Assembly (NCBI RefSeq): GCF_001269905.1 | Contig: NZ_LHVK01000009.1 | Location: 124,001-188,000, forward strand | Direction of reading: 5' to 3' | DNA length: 64,000 nt | Origin: Pseudomonas corrugata | Lineage (GTDB): Bacteria; Pseudomonadota; Gammaproteobacteria; Pseudomonadales; Pseudomonadaceae | Shown: in pieces, positions 9,507 through 18,016 of the stretch | Position numbering within the stretch: the stretch's first letter is position 1 | How the letters are laid out: the number at the start of each line of letters is the position of its first letter | Made by a program: the position numbers and the translations under genes | The notes under the pieces: generated by a model | What the model saw: the letters and a program-made list of their open reading frames with translations, nothing else | Told to the model about the DNA's origin: nothing | The model's database searches: none

Positions 9507-10162
9507 GACAGACCTCCACGCATCCGTCCCCGGCTCAGCCGGCGCTCGACGTTACGCATGCCGAAGTTGATGGCCTGGGCGAGGATGAAATACAGCACCA
9601 GCGCCAGGCTGAAGATTTCCAGGGTCTGGAAGGTTGCCTGATCCAGCTGACGAGCCCGGAAACTCAGGTCCGACAAGGTGATCAGCGACACCAGCGAGGT
9701 GTTCTTCAGCAGTTCGATCAGCAGGTTGGTGCCCGGCGGAATGGCGGCCAACAGGGCCTGGGGCAGGATGATCCGCTGGAAGCGCTTGAAGCCGCTGAAG
9801 TTCAGCGCCGTACAGGCCTCGTATTGGCCCTTGGCAACCGAGCTGATGGCGCCGCGCATGACTTCGGCGCCGTAGGCACCGATATGCAGGCCCAGGCCGA
9901 CTATCGCCACGGCGTAGGGGCTCAGCTCGATGTTGAACGGTGGCAGCGGCAGCACGAAGAACAGCCAGAACAACTGCACCAGCAGCGAGGTGCCTCGGAA
10001 CACTTCGATGTAGCTGATGGAGAACCAGCGCAGCGCCCGCCATGGCGACAGCCGCCCCAAGGCCGCCAGGACCGCCGCGACAATGGCCAGCAGTGAGCCG
10101 AAGAACGTCACCTGCAGCGTGACCCAGGTCCCTTGTATCAATAACGGAAGTAGTTCGCCCAT
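9503..10162 (-). CDS. ehuC: Ectoine/hydroxyectoine ABC transporter permease
   Basis: 219-residue permease partner of EhuD, again with five hydrophobic helices and an EAA loop (KGQYEACTALNFSGFKRF followed by IILPQALLAAIPP). The conserved FRGTSLLVQLFWLFF segment is characteristic of HisMQ/GlnP-type permeases. It follows ehuB after 77 bases and overlaps ehuD by 4, so the minus-strand operon reads ehuB-C-D-A. Confidence 0.9.
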   Translation of the reverse strand: MGELLPLLIQGTWVTLQVTFFGSLLAIVAAVLAALGRLSPWRALRWFSISYIEVFRGTSLLVQLFWLFFVLPLPPFNIELSPYAVAIVGLGLHIGAYGAEVMRGAISSVAKGQYEACTALNFSGFKRFQRIILPQALLAAIPPGTNLLIELLKNTSLVSLITLSDLSFRARQLDQATFQTLEIFSLALVLYFILAQAINFGMRNVERRLSRGRMRGGLS

Positions 10163-10239
10163 GGTTCAACCCGATATCCGATGAAGCAGGGAACAGGCAT
10201 CACGCTGTATGCGTCATGCCTGCTTCGAAGCGCCGGTTT

Positions 10240-11094
10240 CTACTGGGCGCAGAGTTCGGCGGCGGTTTTGCTGGTCACGTTGGACTTGTCGAAGCCGAAT
10301 GGCGCGACAGTCTTGAGGTGTTCCTCGGAACCCAGCCACTTCTTCAGCTCGGCATTGACCGCGTCGCGCAGGTCTTTGTCTTCGGGACGGAAGGCGAGGG
10401 CGCCATAGCCGATGTGGGACGGATCGTCCTTGAATTCGGACATGGCCTCGACCTTGTCGCCACCCTTGGCCGCCAGGCCTTTCATGGTCAACTGGGTGCC
10501 GACGGCCGCGTCGGCGCGACCGGCGCGAACCGCCTGCAACTGAGCGGTGGTGTCGGGCACCTGGAGGATCTGGTCGTCCTTGACCCCGGAATCACGGGCG
10601 TAGGCCAGGTTCACCGTACCGGCCATGATCGCCAGCTTCACATCCGGCTGTTTGGCGATGTCTTCATAACTGTGGAGTTTTTTCGGGTTGCCCTTGGCGA
10701 CGAGCAAGGCATCGGGCAACTGGTATTGCGGATCGGTGAACAACACCTGCTTGCAGCGCGCCGGAGTGATGTACATGCCGGCGGCGATCACGTCGAAACG
10801 ACCGGCGCGCAGACCGGGAATCAGCGAGCCCCATTCGGTGAGCACGCCGTTGACCTGCTTGATGCCCATCTTGGCGAAGATGATCTTGGCGATTTCCGGC
10901 GATTCACCGGTCACGGTACCGTCGGTTTCGGTGAAGGCGAACGGGGTTTCGTTGGCGTAGCCGATCCGGATACTGCTGTTGCTTTTGACCGTCTCCAGGG
11001 TGCTCGCCTGGACGCTGCCGGCGAGGCCGAGTACAGCGCAGGTCAACAAGAGCCGACGCAGGGGCGCGCAGGTGCCGGGAAGAAAATTGCTCAT
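10240..11094 (-). CDS. ehuB: Ectoine/hydroxyectoine-binding periplasmic protein
   Basis: 284-residue substrate-binding protein of the family-3 solute-binding fold. A Sec signal peptide ends near residue 30 (LAGSVQA|STLE). The start of the mature domain, IRIGYANETPFAFTETDG, resembles known EhuB proteins, and the ligand-site stretch FDVIAAGMYITPARCKQVLFT matches the family. It is the first gene of the transporter operon, divergent from enuR with about 270 bases between starts, so both promoters share that region. It delivers ectoine or hydroxyectoine to EhuCD. Confidence 0.9.
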   Translation of the reverse strand: MSNFLPGTCAPLRRLLLTCAVLGLAGSVQASTLETVKSNSSIRIGYANETPFAFTETDGTVTGESPEIAKIIFAKMGIKQVNGVLTEWGSLIPGLRAGRFDVIAAGMYITPARCKQVLFTDPQYQLPDALLVAKGNPKKLHSYEDIAKQPDVKLAIMAGTVNLAYARDSGVKDDQILQVPDTTAQLQAVRAGRADAAVGTQLTMKGLAAKGGDKVEAMSEFKDDPSHIGYGALAFRPEDKDLRDAVNAELKKWLGSEEHLKTVAPFGFDKSNVTSKTAAELCAQ

Positions 11095-11285
11095 CGATAA
11101 AATCTCCTGTTTCTTGTGGATCCGTCAGTCGACGGCTCTGTGGTAGGAGGCAGTGTGGCAAGAGCAAAGCGTACAGCGGCTGATCCGCAAACCGTGCCGG
11201 TACAGGTCGATCCGGCTTTTTTGTCAAGGTAACAACCTGCCTGGACGACGACCTTGAACCGGAGCATACAAAAGCCTCGGCAATG

Positions 11286-11316
11286 ATTGCATTGCACTAG
11301 GACAATTGCTTTGTCC
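11286..11316. promoter_or_regulatory. Candidate EnuR operator in the ehuB/enuR divergent region
   Basis: Three attgc repeats (starting near 11286, 11291 and 11305) surround TTGCACTAG (11292-11300), and GGACAA / TTGTCC forms a 6-bp inverted repeat with a 5-base spacer at 11300-11316. A near-identical core, (T/C)TGC(A/C)CTAG, occurs upstream of eutB and of doeC, which is what raises it above chance. Binding by EnuR is inferred, not shown. Confidence 0.5.
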
Positions 11317-11367
11317 CGATTCCCGCGGGATGCTGTGCACACCAGAATACACGCGGGTTGCAGCGTC

Positions 11368-12762
11368 ATGGATAAATGGAAATCGGCCCTGGATGTCGCC
11401 CGTAGCGGTGAGTCCAAATACAAGATTCTGGTCCAGGCCATTGCCGAGGATATCGAACAGGGGCTCCTGGCCAACGACCAGCGCCTGCCGCCGCAGCGGC
11501 AAATGGCCGACGCCATGGGTATCAGCGTGCAGACCGTGACCAATGCCTACAAGGAGCTGGAACGTCAGGGACTGGTGCGTTGCGAGGTGGGGCGCGGCAG
11601 TTTCGTTTCTCGGCGCATGAGCGACCGGGTCGCGACCTACATTCTCGACAGCCCCGAGCGGACGCTGGTGGATTTCTCCAATGCGCGAATCCTGCACACC
11701 CGCGAGCACGACCAGTGCTGGCGCGATACCTGCGCCGAGTTGAGTACCGAAGAAGACCAGCCGTGGATTCACGCTTTCCGGCCGATTGCCGGCTACGAAT
11801 CCCACCGTGAAGCGGCTGCCCAATGGATCGGTCGGCAGAAGCTGAAGGTCGAGCGCAACGATATCCTGATCACCAACGGTGCCGCCCACGGAATCTTCCT
11901 GGCCCTGGCTTCGCTGGCCGGGCCCGATGATGTGGTGCTCTGCGAAGGGCTGACGGATCACGGGGTGATTGGCAACTCTCAGGTGTTGGGTTTTACCCTC
12001 AAGGGCCTCGAGATGGACCGGTATGGCATTGACCCGGAACATTTCGAGGACATGTGCAGCAACGAGCGCATCACCGCCCTGGTATGCACGCCAAACCTCA
12101 ACAACCCCACCACCAGCCTGATGCCGGATGCCCGTCGCCGGGAAATTGCCGGGATCGCCCGGCGTTTCGGGGTGCACATCATCGAGGACGATGTATATGG
12201 CCCGCTGCTGGACGAGCGCCGGGCGCCGCCCATCAGCCATTACCTGCCGGAACTGTCGTTCTATTGCACCAGCATGACCAAATCGGTGCTCACCGGGTTG
12301 CGCACCGGCTACCTGGTGGTGCCCAAGCGCCTGGCGTTGCGCACCGAGAGCATCCTGCGGGTCAACAGCTGGATGGGTACGCCGATGGTGTCCGAAATTG
12401 CTGCCCGCTGGATTCGCGACGGCCGTGCGGACGCCCTGGTGCACTTGCAACGCCGGTTGTTGACCGGGCGCCAGGCCATGGTGACCGAGTACATGGGCGA
12501 GCACGTGCTCGGGCAGCATCCTCATGCATTGAACACCTGGATCGGCATCCCGGCCCATTGGGAAGTGGACAGTCTGGTGCGGGCGCTACGGCACAAGCAC
12601 ATCGCCGTGACCTCCCCCGATCCGTTCACCGTCCGCGGCACCCCAAGGCCCCGGGCCGTGCGGGTGTGCGTCGGTGCCGAATGCAGCGACGAGGAAATGC
12701 GCCATGCATTGATCGGCATGCGGGAGATCTTCAACCAGTACCCGCAGATTCATGATTTCTGA
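11368..12762 (+). CDS. enuR: MocR/GntR-type regulator of ectoine use
   Basis: 464-residue chimera of an N-terminal GntR winged helix (about residues 10-78, with LPPQRQMADAMGISVQTVTN) and a fold-type-I aminotransferase-like domain. The PLP-binding lysine is visible in SMTKS (about K305), preceded by IIEDDVYGPL with the pyridine-nitrogen Asp. In described systems EnuR uses PLP and ectoine-derived metabolites such as diaminobutyrate as inducer and represses uptake and catabolic genes. I chose the ATG at 11368 (MDKWKSALDVAR) because the upstream 27 codons fall in the promoter region. It is divergent from ehuB and upstream of eutB. Confidence 0.9.
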   Translation: MDKWKSALDVARSGESKYKILVQAIAEDIEQGLLANDQRLPPQRQMADAMGISVQTVTNAYKELERQGLVRCEVGRGSFVSRRMSDRVATYILDSPERTLVDFSNARILHTREHDQCWRDTCAELSTEEDQPWIHAFRPIAGYESHREAAAQWIGRQKLKVERNDILITNGAAHGIFLALASLAGPDDVVLCEGLTDHGVIGNSQVLGFTLKGLEMDRYGIDPEHFEDMCSNERITALVCTPNLNNPTTSLMPDARRREIAGIARRFGVHIIEDDVYGPLLDERRAPPISHYLPELSFYCTSMTKSVLTGLRTGYLVVPKRLALRTESILRVNSWMGTPMVSEIAARWIRDGRADALVHLQRRLLTGRQAMVTEYMGEHVLGQHPHALNTWIGIPAHWEVDSLVRALRHKHIAVTSPDPFTVRGTPRPRAVRVCVGAECSDEEMRHALIGMREIFNQYPQIHDF

Positions 12763-12778
12763 AGAACTCAGAGCCGCC

Positions 12779-12871
12779 CCTGTGGGAGCGAGCCTGCTCG
12801 CGATAGCGGCGTTACATACAATACTTGTGCAAGCTGACACACCGCTTCGCGAGCAGGCTCGCTCCCACGGG
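12779..12871. repeat. REPIN (inverted REP pair)
   Basis: cctgtgggagcgagcctgctcgcga at 12779 is paired with its inverted copy ending at 12871, with about 45 bases between. It lies between enuR and the eutB promoter region. Confidence 0.9.
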
Positions 12872-12895
12872 ATCTGTGGTGTGTGGAAAATTAAA

Positions 12896-12904
12896 TTGCC
12901 CTAG
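12896..12904. promoter_or_regulatory. Shared motif upstream of eutB
   Basis: TTGCCCTAG 65 bases before the eutB ATG, continuing as tacatt; matches TTGCACTAG upstream of enuR and CTGCCCTAG upstream of doeC. Candidate operator for the ectoine regulon. Confidence 0.42.
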
Positions 12905-12968
12905 TACATTCATCACCACAATCCAGCCCTCTTAGACTGCGCCCAACACCTCAACCCGGGACGCGGTC

Positions 12969-13940
12969 ATGGCAGTGTTGCAGCTTCAGGATATCTACCT
13001 CGCTCGCCAGCGCATCGGGGCACTGGTGCGGTGTACGCCGATGGAGCATTCCCCCAGCCTGTCGCGGCTGATGGGCGTGGCGGTGTACCTCAAGCTTGAA
13101 TCCTTGCAGATCACCGGCAGCTTCAAGCTGCGCGGTGCGAGCAATGCCGTGGCGCAGCTCAGCCCCGCGCAAAAGGCCCAAGGTGTGGTGACCGCGTCGA
13201 CCGGTAATCATGGCCGGGCGCTGGCCCACGCCGCGTCGCAACAGGGGGTCAAGGCGATTGTCTGCCTGTCCAACCTGGTGCCGGCCAACAAGGTCCAGGC
13301 GATCCGCGACCTGGGGGCCGAGGTGTGCATCGTCGGCCAGTCCCAGGACGATGCCCAGCGCGAAGCCGAACGCATCTCCAGGGAGCAGGGCGCGACCTTC
13401 CTGCCGCCCTTCGATCACCCGGCGATCATTGCCGGCCAGGGCACCCTCGGCCTGGAAATCCTCGAGCAACAGCCGGACGTGGCCCAGGTGCTGGTGCCGT
13501 TGTCCGGCGGTGGCCTTTTCGCCGGGGTCGCCCTGGCTCTCAAGAGCGCCAACCCGGCCATCCAGGTCCGCGGCATCAGCATGGCCCGTGGCGCCGCGAT
13601 GCACGCCAGCCTCGCTGCCGGCCATCCGGTGGACGTCGAAGAACTGCCGACACTGGCCGACTCCCTCGGCGGCGGCATTGGTCTGGACAACCGCTTCAGT
13701 TTCGCCATGACCCGCCAGTTGAGCGACAGCGTGCACCTGCTCTCGGAAGCGTCCATCGCCAGCGCCCTGCGCCACGCCTATCACCAGGAACGCCTGGTGC
13801 TCGAAGGCGCGGCAGTGGTGGGTATCGCGGCGTTGCTCGACGGTCTGATCGAACCGCGCGGCCCCATCGTGCTGGTGGTAAGCGGTCGCAATGTCGACAC
13901 CGAACAACATGCCCGCGTGCTCGCCGGCGCTCATCAATAA
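12969..13940 (+). CDS. eutB: Hydroxyectoine utilisation dehydratase
   Basis: 323-residue PLP enzyme of the threonine/serine dehydratase family. The Schiff-base lysine lies in TGSFKLRGA (K53), with STGNHGRALAHAA for substrate binding and a phosphate-binding glycine loop SGGGLFAG. In the proposed Eut pathway EutB acts with EutC in converting hydroxyectoine towards ectoine. It starts about 200 bases after enuR, past a REPIN, and is followed after 21 bases by eutC. The role is assigned from family and from the surrounding ectoine genes. Confidence 0.9.
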   Translation: MAVLQLQDIYLARQRIGALVRCTPMEHSPSLSRLMGVAVYLKLESLQITGSFKLRGASNAVAQLSPAQKAQGVVTASTGNHGRALAHAASQQGVKAIVCLSNLVPANKVQAIRDLGAEVCIVGQSQDDAQREAERISREQGATFLPPFDHPAIIAGQGTLGLEILEQQPDVAQVLVPLSGGGLFAGVALALKSANPAIQVRGISMARGAAMHASLAAGHPVDVEELPTLADSLGGGIGLDNRFSFAMTRQLSDSVHLLSEASIASALRHAYHQERLVLEGAAVVGIAALLDGLIEPRGPIVLVVSGRNVDTEQHARVLAGAHQ

Positions 13941-13961
13941 CCACTCGCAACGGAGCCTGTC

Positions 13962-14954
13962 ATGAGTCAAGTCACCTTATTGAGCGAAGCCGACCTGCGC
14001 AGTTGCGTGGCTCTCGACCTGCCCAGCATCGACGCCGTCGAGCAGGCCTTCGTGCTGCTGGCGACGGCTGCGGTGGCGATGCCGCCGATCCTGCGCCTGG
14101 ACATTCCCGAACATAACGGCGAAGTGGATGTGAAGACCGCCTACCTGCCGGGCCTGGAACGATTCGCCATCAAGGTCAGTCCCGGCTTTTTCGACAATCC
14201 CAAGCTTGGCCTGCCCAGCCTCAACGGCATGATGATGCTGCTGTCGGCGCGCACCGGTCTTCTGGACGCACTGCTGCTGGACAACGGCTACCTCACCGCC
14301 GTGCGCACGGCGGCGGCTGGTGCCGTAGCGGCGCGTTGCCTGTCGCGCCAGCAGAGTCGCAGCGTGGCGTTGATCGGCGCGGGTGAGCAGGCGGCGTTGC
14401 AGCTTCAGGCGCTGCGGCTGGTGCGGCCTGTCGATGAGGTGCGGGTCTGGGCCCGCGACGGGCAGAAGGCCAAGGCTTTCAGTGTCGAACTGGCCCGCAG
14501 TACGGGCCTTTCGGTGACGATGTGCCCTGACATTGACAGCGCAATGGAAGGCGTGGACATCGCCATTACCTGCACCCCCAGCCGCGAGCCGTTGATCGAA
14601 GCCCGGCATTTGCACCCCGGCCTGCACATCACCGCGATGGGCTCTGATGCCGAACACAAGCACGAGATCTCCCCCCAGGCCCTGGCCGCCGTCGACCGCT
14701 ACGTCGCCGACCGCCTGAGCCAGACCCGGGTGCTTGGCGAGCTGCATCACGCCCTGGCGGCCGGCGCCGTCCGCGACGAGTCCGCACTGGCTGAATTGGG
14801 CCAGGTGTTGGCCGGGCAGCGGCCCGGGCGCACCGATGAAGCGCAAGTGACCCTGTGCGACCTCACGGGCACCGGCGCCCAAGACACCGCCATCGCCAAC
14901 CTGGCGTTCGAGCGAGCCAGGGCGGCGGGCAAGGGTTACCCGTTCGGTCGTTAA
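13962..14954 (+). CDS. eutC: Ornithine cyclodeaminase-like hydroxyectoine utilisation protein
   Basis: 330-residue protein of the ornithine cyclodeaminase/mu-crystallin family. The substrate-binding segment includes VDVKTAYLPG and FAIKVSPGFFDNP, and a Rossmann fold begins at VALIGAGEQAALQLQAL (about residues 129-145). It partners EutB in handling hydroxyectoine. Spacing on both sides is short (21 and 40 bases), indicating a common transcript with eutB and doeA. No eutA homologue is present in the window. Confidence 0.9.
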   Translation: MSQVTLLSEADLRSCVALDLPSIDAVEQAFVLLATAAVAMPPILRLDIPEHNGEVDVKTAYLPGLERFAIKVSPGFFDNPKLGLPSLNGMMMLLSARTGLLDALLLDNGYLTAVRTAAAGAVAARCLSRQQSRSVALIGAGEQAALQLQALRLVRPVDEVRVWARDGQKAKAFSVELARSTGLSVTMCPDIDSAMEGVDIAITCTPSREPLIEARHLHPGLHITAMGSDAEHKHEISPQALAAVDRYVADRLSQTRVLGELHHALAAGAVRDESALAELGQVLAGQRPGRTDEAQVTLCDLTGTGAQDTAIANLAFERARAAGKGYPFGR

Positions 14955-14994
14955 CCATTTTCCATTCGTGCGTCATTGAACAGAGGACAAGTGG

Positions 14995-16185
14995 ATGTCA
15001 GAGATAGTCGTCAAGCTTCCGTTCCAACGGGAGGAATACGCCCAGCGCCTGGCGAAGGTTCGCGCGGCGATGCAGGCCCAGGGCCTGGAACTGTTGCTGG
15101 TCACCGATCCGTCGAACATGGCCTGGCTCACCGGCTACGACGGTTGGTCGTTCTACGTACACCAGTGCGTTCTGCTGGCGCTGGAAGGCGAGCCGGTGTG
15201 GTTCGGTCGCGGCCAGGACGCCAACGGTGCCCGGCGCACGGTGTTCATGCAGGCCGACAACATCGTCGGCTATCCGGACATCTATGTGCAGTCCCGCGAG
15301 CGCCATCCCATGGACTATCTGTCCCGGGAAGTGATTATCGCCCGGGGCTGGGGTGCCTTGACCATCGGCGTGGAGATGGACAACTACTACTTCAGCGCCG
15401 CCGCCTACCTGTCGCTGCAACGCCATTTGCCCCAGGCGAAACTGGTGGACGCCGTGGGCCTGGTGAACTGGCAACGGGCGGTCAAGTCGCCCCAGGAAAT
15501 CGCCTACATGCGCATTGCCGCGCGCATCGTCGAGAACATGCACGGGCGCATCCTCGAACGGATCGAGCCGGGCATGCGCAAGAACGAACTGGTGGCCGAG
15601 ATCTATCAGAGCGGCATCCTTGGCGTCGACGGCCATGGCGGCGATTACCCGGCCATCGTGCCGCTGTTGCCCACCGGCGCCGATGCCAGCGCGCCGCACC
15701 TGACCTGGGATGACTCGCCGTTCGAAAAGGGCGCCGGCACCTTCTTCGAGATCGCCGGTTGCTACAAGCGCTATCACTGCCCGTTGTCGCGCACCATTTA
15801 CCTGGGCAAGCCGCCCCGGCACTTCCTCGACGGTGAAAAGGCGGTGGTCGAAGGGATCGCAGCCGGCCTGGACGCGGCCAAGCCGGGCAACACCACGGGG
15901 GACATCGCCGTGGCGTTCTTCAAGGTGCTCGAGAAATTCGGTATCTACAAGGACAGCCGTTGCGGCTACCCCATCGGCATCAGCTATCCGCCGGATTGGG
16001 GCGAACGCACCATGAGCCTGCGTCCCGGCGACACCAGCGTGTTGCAACCGGGCATGACCTTCCACTTCATGCCGGGGCTGTGGATGGATGACTGGGGCCT
16101 GGAGATCACCGAAAGCATCCTCATCACCGAGACGGGCGTCGAGACGCTGTGCAACGTGCCCCGCCAACTGTTCGTGAAGGATTGA
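14995..16185 (+). CDS. doeA: Ectoine hydrolase
   Basis: 396-residue member of the M24 creatinase/prolidase-like family. DoeA opens the ectoine ring to give N-acetyl-diaminobutyrate. Features seen are the creatinase-type N-domain (LLLVTDPSNMAWLTGYDGWSFY region, about residues 34-55), the pita-bread C-domain with GVDGHGGDYPAI and FFEIAGCYKRYHCPLSRTIY, and the C-terminal GMTFHFMPGLW and ITESILIT. Length matches DoeA/EutD proteins. It is followed after 3 bases by doeB, supporting the two-step module. Confidence 0.92.
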   Translation: MSEIVVKLPFQREEYAQRLAKVRAAMQAQGLELLLVTDPSNMAWLTGYDGWSFYVHQCVLLALEGEPVWFGRGQDANGARRTVFMQADNIVGYPDIYVQSRERHPMDYLSREVIIARGWGALTIGVEMDNYYFSAAAYLSLQRHLPQAKLVDAVGLVNWQRAVKSPQEIAYMRIAARIVENMHGRILERIEPGMRKNELVAEIYQSGILGVDGHGGDYPAIVPLLPTGADASAPHLTWDDSPFEKGAGTFFEIAGCYKRYHCPLSRTIYLGKPPRHFLDGEKAVVEGIAAGLDAAKPGNTTGDIAVAFFKVLEKFGIYKDSRCGYPIGISYPPDWGERTMSLRPGDTSVLQPGMTFHFMPGLWMDDWGLEITESILITETGVETLCNVPRQLFVKD

Positions 16186-16188
16186 ACC

Positions 16189-17190
16189 ATGAGTGATTTG
16201 CCCGCCAATCCCATCAACGCCACGGTCGACTTCAGCCGCGAGGGCGTGCAGCACGGTTTTCTCAAGCTGCCGTATTCGCGGGACGACTCGGCCTGGGGCG
16301 CGGTGATGATCCCCATCACTGTAATCCAGCGCGGCAGCGGCCCGACGGCCTTGCTCAGCGGCGGCAACCACGGCGACGAGTATGAAGGCCCGGTGGCGCT
16401 GAGCAAACTGGCGCAGCGCCTCACGGCCGAGGAGGTGACTGGACGCGTGATCATCGTGCCGTTCATGAACACTCCGGCGTTTCACGCCGGGCGCCGGACG
16501 TCGCCCATCGACAAAGGCAACCTCAACCGCAGTTTCCCCGGCCGGCCGGACGGTACCGTCACCGAGAAAATCGCCGACTACTTCACTCGCACATTGCTGC
16601 CGTTGGCGGACATTGTCCTGGATATCCACTCCGGCGGTCGGACCCTGGATTTCCTGCCGTTCGCTGCCTGCCATGTGCTGCCGGACAAACAGCAACAAGC
16701 CCGCTGCGAAGCCGGGATGCTCGCCTTCAACGCGCCGTACTGCATGCGCATGCTGGAACTGGACGCCGGAGCGATGTACGACACGGCCGCCGAATCCCAG
16801 GGCAAGGTGTTCGTCACCACCGAGCTGGGCGGCGGCGGCTCATCGACGGCCCACAGCGTGGCGATTGCCGAGCGTGGGGTACGTAACCTGCTGGTTCACG
16901 CCGGCATCCTGCGGGGGGAGATCCAACTGCAGCCATCGCTGATGCTCGACATGCCGGACGCCAGTTGCTTCATCGCCAGCGAGCATGACGGTTTGTTGGA
17001 GATGTGCCGTGACCTGGGTGAGCACGTGACCCGGGGCGAGGTGGTGGCGCGCATCCACGACGCCACCCGCAGCGGCGTCGCCCCGGTGGAATACCGCGCC
17101 GCCCGCAGCGGATTGCTGGCGGCGCGGCACTTTCCCGGGCTGGTGCAGTGCGGCGATACATTGGCGGTGATTGCGGATGTGTTGGCGTGA
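16189..17190 (+). CDS. doeB: N-acetyl-L-2,4-diaminobutyrate deacetylase
   Basis: 333-residue zinc deacylase of the succinylglutamate desuccinylase/aspartoacylase family. DoeB removes acetate from the DoeA product to yield L-2,4-diaminobutyrate. The zinc-binding GGNHGDEYEGP motif (about residues 59-69), the substrate-Arg region KGNLNRSFPGRPDGT, and the third ligand in VLDIHSGG are all in order, with the Glu-containing VTTELGGGGS further on. It lies 3 bases after doeA. A REPIN separates it from doeX. Confidence 0.92.
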   Translation: MSDLPANPINATVDFSREGVQHGFLKLPYSRDDSAWGAVMIPITVIQRGSGPTALLSGGNHGDEYEGPVALSKLAQRLTAEEVTGRVIIVPFMNTPAFHAGRRTSPIDKGNLNRSFPGRPDGTVTEKIADYFTRTLLPLADIVLDIHSGGRTLDFLPFAACHVLPDKQQQARCEAGMLAFNAPYCMRMLELDAGAMYDTAAESQGKVFVTTELGGGGSSTAHSVAIAERGVRNLLVHAGILRGEIQLQPSLMLDMPDASCFIASEHDGLLEMCRDLGEHVTRGEVVARIHDATRSGVAPVEYRAARSGLLAARHFPGLVQCGDTLAVIADVLA

Positions 17191-17283
17191 TTGCCTGGTC
17201 AAGCGGGACACCCTGTGGCGGGAGGGCTAGTGGGAGTAAGGCTTGCCCTGGTACGAGTCATTGAAGGATCAAACGGCGCAAAA

Positions 17284-17377
17284 CCTGTGGGAGCAAAGCT
17301 TGCTCGCGATAGCGGCAGGCCAGTCAATGTTATTGCTGACCAACTTGGCGCAATCGCGAGCAAGCTTTGCTCCCACA
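17284..17377. repeat. REPIN (inverted REP pair, variant core)
   Basis: cctgtgggagcaaagcttgctcgcga is paired with tcgcgagcaagctttgctcccac. The variant core aaagctt is also used at 45548, 45881 and 53042. It occupies the gap between doeB and doeX. Confidence 0.9.
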
Positions 17378-17406
17378 CATTCCCTCAGTTTCTGGAGATT
17401 CTCCTC

Positions 17407-17877
17407 GTGCACAAACTCGATCGCTACGACCTCAAGATTCTGCAGATCCTCGCCGAGGACGGGCGGATTACCAAGTCGAGCCTGGCCGAGGCCATCAACC
17501 TGTCGGTGACGCCGACCTGGGAGCGGGTGCGCAAGCTGGAGATGGTCGGTCTGATCACCGGCTACCGGGCACAGATCGACTGGGGGGCGGTGTTCAAGCG
17601 CCAACAGGTACTGGTTGAGATCACCCTCGCCCGGCACACCGCCCAGGACATGCGCCGTTTCGAGCTGCGCATGGCTACGGCACCGGAAGTCGCGTTTTGC
17701 TACGCCACCGGCGGCGGAGTGGATTACCTGGCGATGATCCAGGCGCCGGACGTTGATCACTACCAGCGCTTTGTCGATCAACTGCTGCTCGAAGACCTCG
17801 GCATCGAGCGCTATTTCACCTACATCGTCACCAAAACCATCAAGACCACCGGAGCCGTCCCGGCGGAGTTGGTGTAG
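17407..17877 (+). CDS. doeX: Lrp/AsnC-family regulator of ectoine degradation
   Basis: 156-residue Lrp/AsnC regulator. The N-terminal HTH (LDRYDLKILQILAEDGRIT, then SLAEAINLSVTPTWERVRKLE) is followed by the RAM/AsnC ligand-binding domain (VLVEITLARHTAQDMRRF, CYATGGGVDYLAMIQAPDVDHY). I chose the GTG at 17407 because a good site (ctggagattctcctc) precedes it and the protein then starts as other DoeX proteins do; the frame is open further upstream but only through the REPIN. In the described doe loci DoeX responds to ectoine catabolites and acts beside EnuR. Confidence 0.9.
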   Translation: MHKLDRYDLKILQILAEDGRITKSSLAEAINLSVTPTWERVRKLEMVGLITGYRAQIDWGAVFKRQQVLVEITLARHTAQDMRRFELRMATAPEVAFCYATGGGVDYLAMIQAPDVDHYQRFVDQLLLEDLGIERYFTYIVTKTIKTTGAVPAELV

Positions 17878-17973
17878 TCGTCCTGAGCACGGCAGAAACC
17901 ACTTTTACGGGCTGCTCCTTCAGAAAAAAACCACGGTTTCACCCCCGGCAATCACCCGATTACTCAAGTGCAG

Positions 17974-17982
17974 CTGCCCTAG
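17974..17982. promoter_or_regulatory. Shared motif upstream of doeC
   Basis: CTGCCCTAG 35 bases before the doeC ATG; third occurrence of the core seen at 11292 and 12896. A separate promoter for doeCD is plausible because 139 bases separate doeX and doeC. Confidence 0.38.
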
Positions 17983-18016
17983 CATGGGGTCATGCACACG
18001 CTCTGGAGTGAACGTC

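Noticed and set aside
14998..16698. 566-codon minus-strand open frame over doeA/doeB
   Set aside because: Covers two genes with clear catalytic motifs; translation is low-complexity and resembles no protein.
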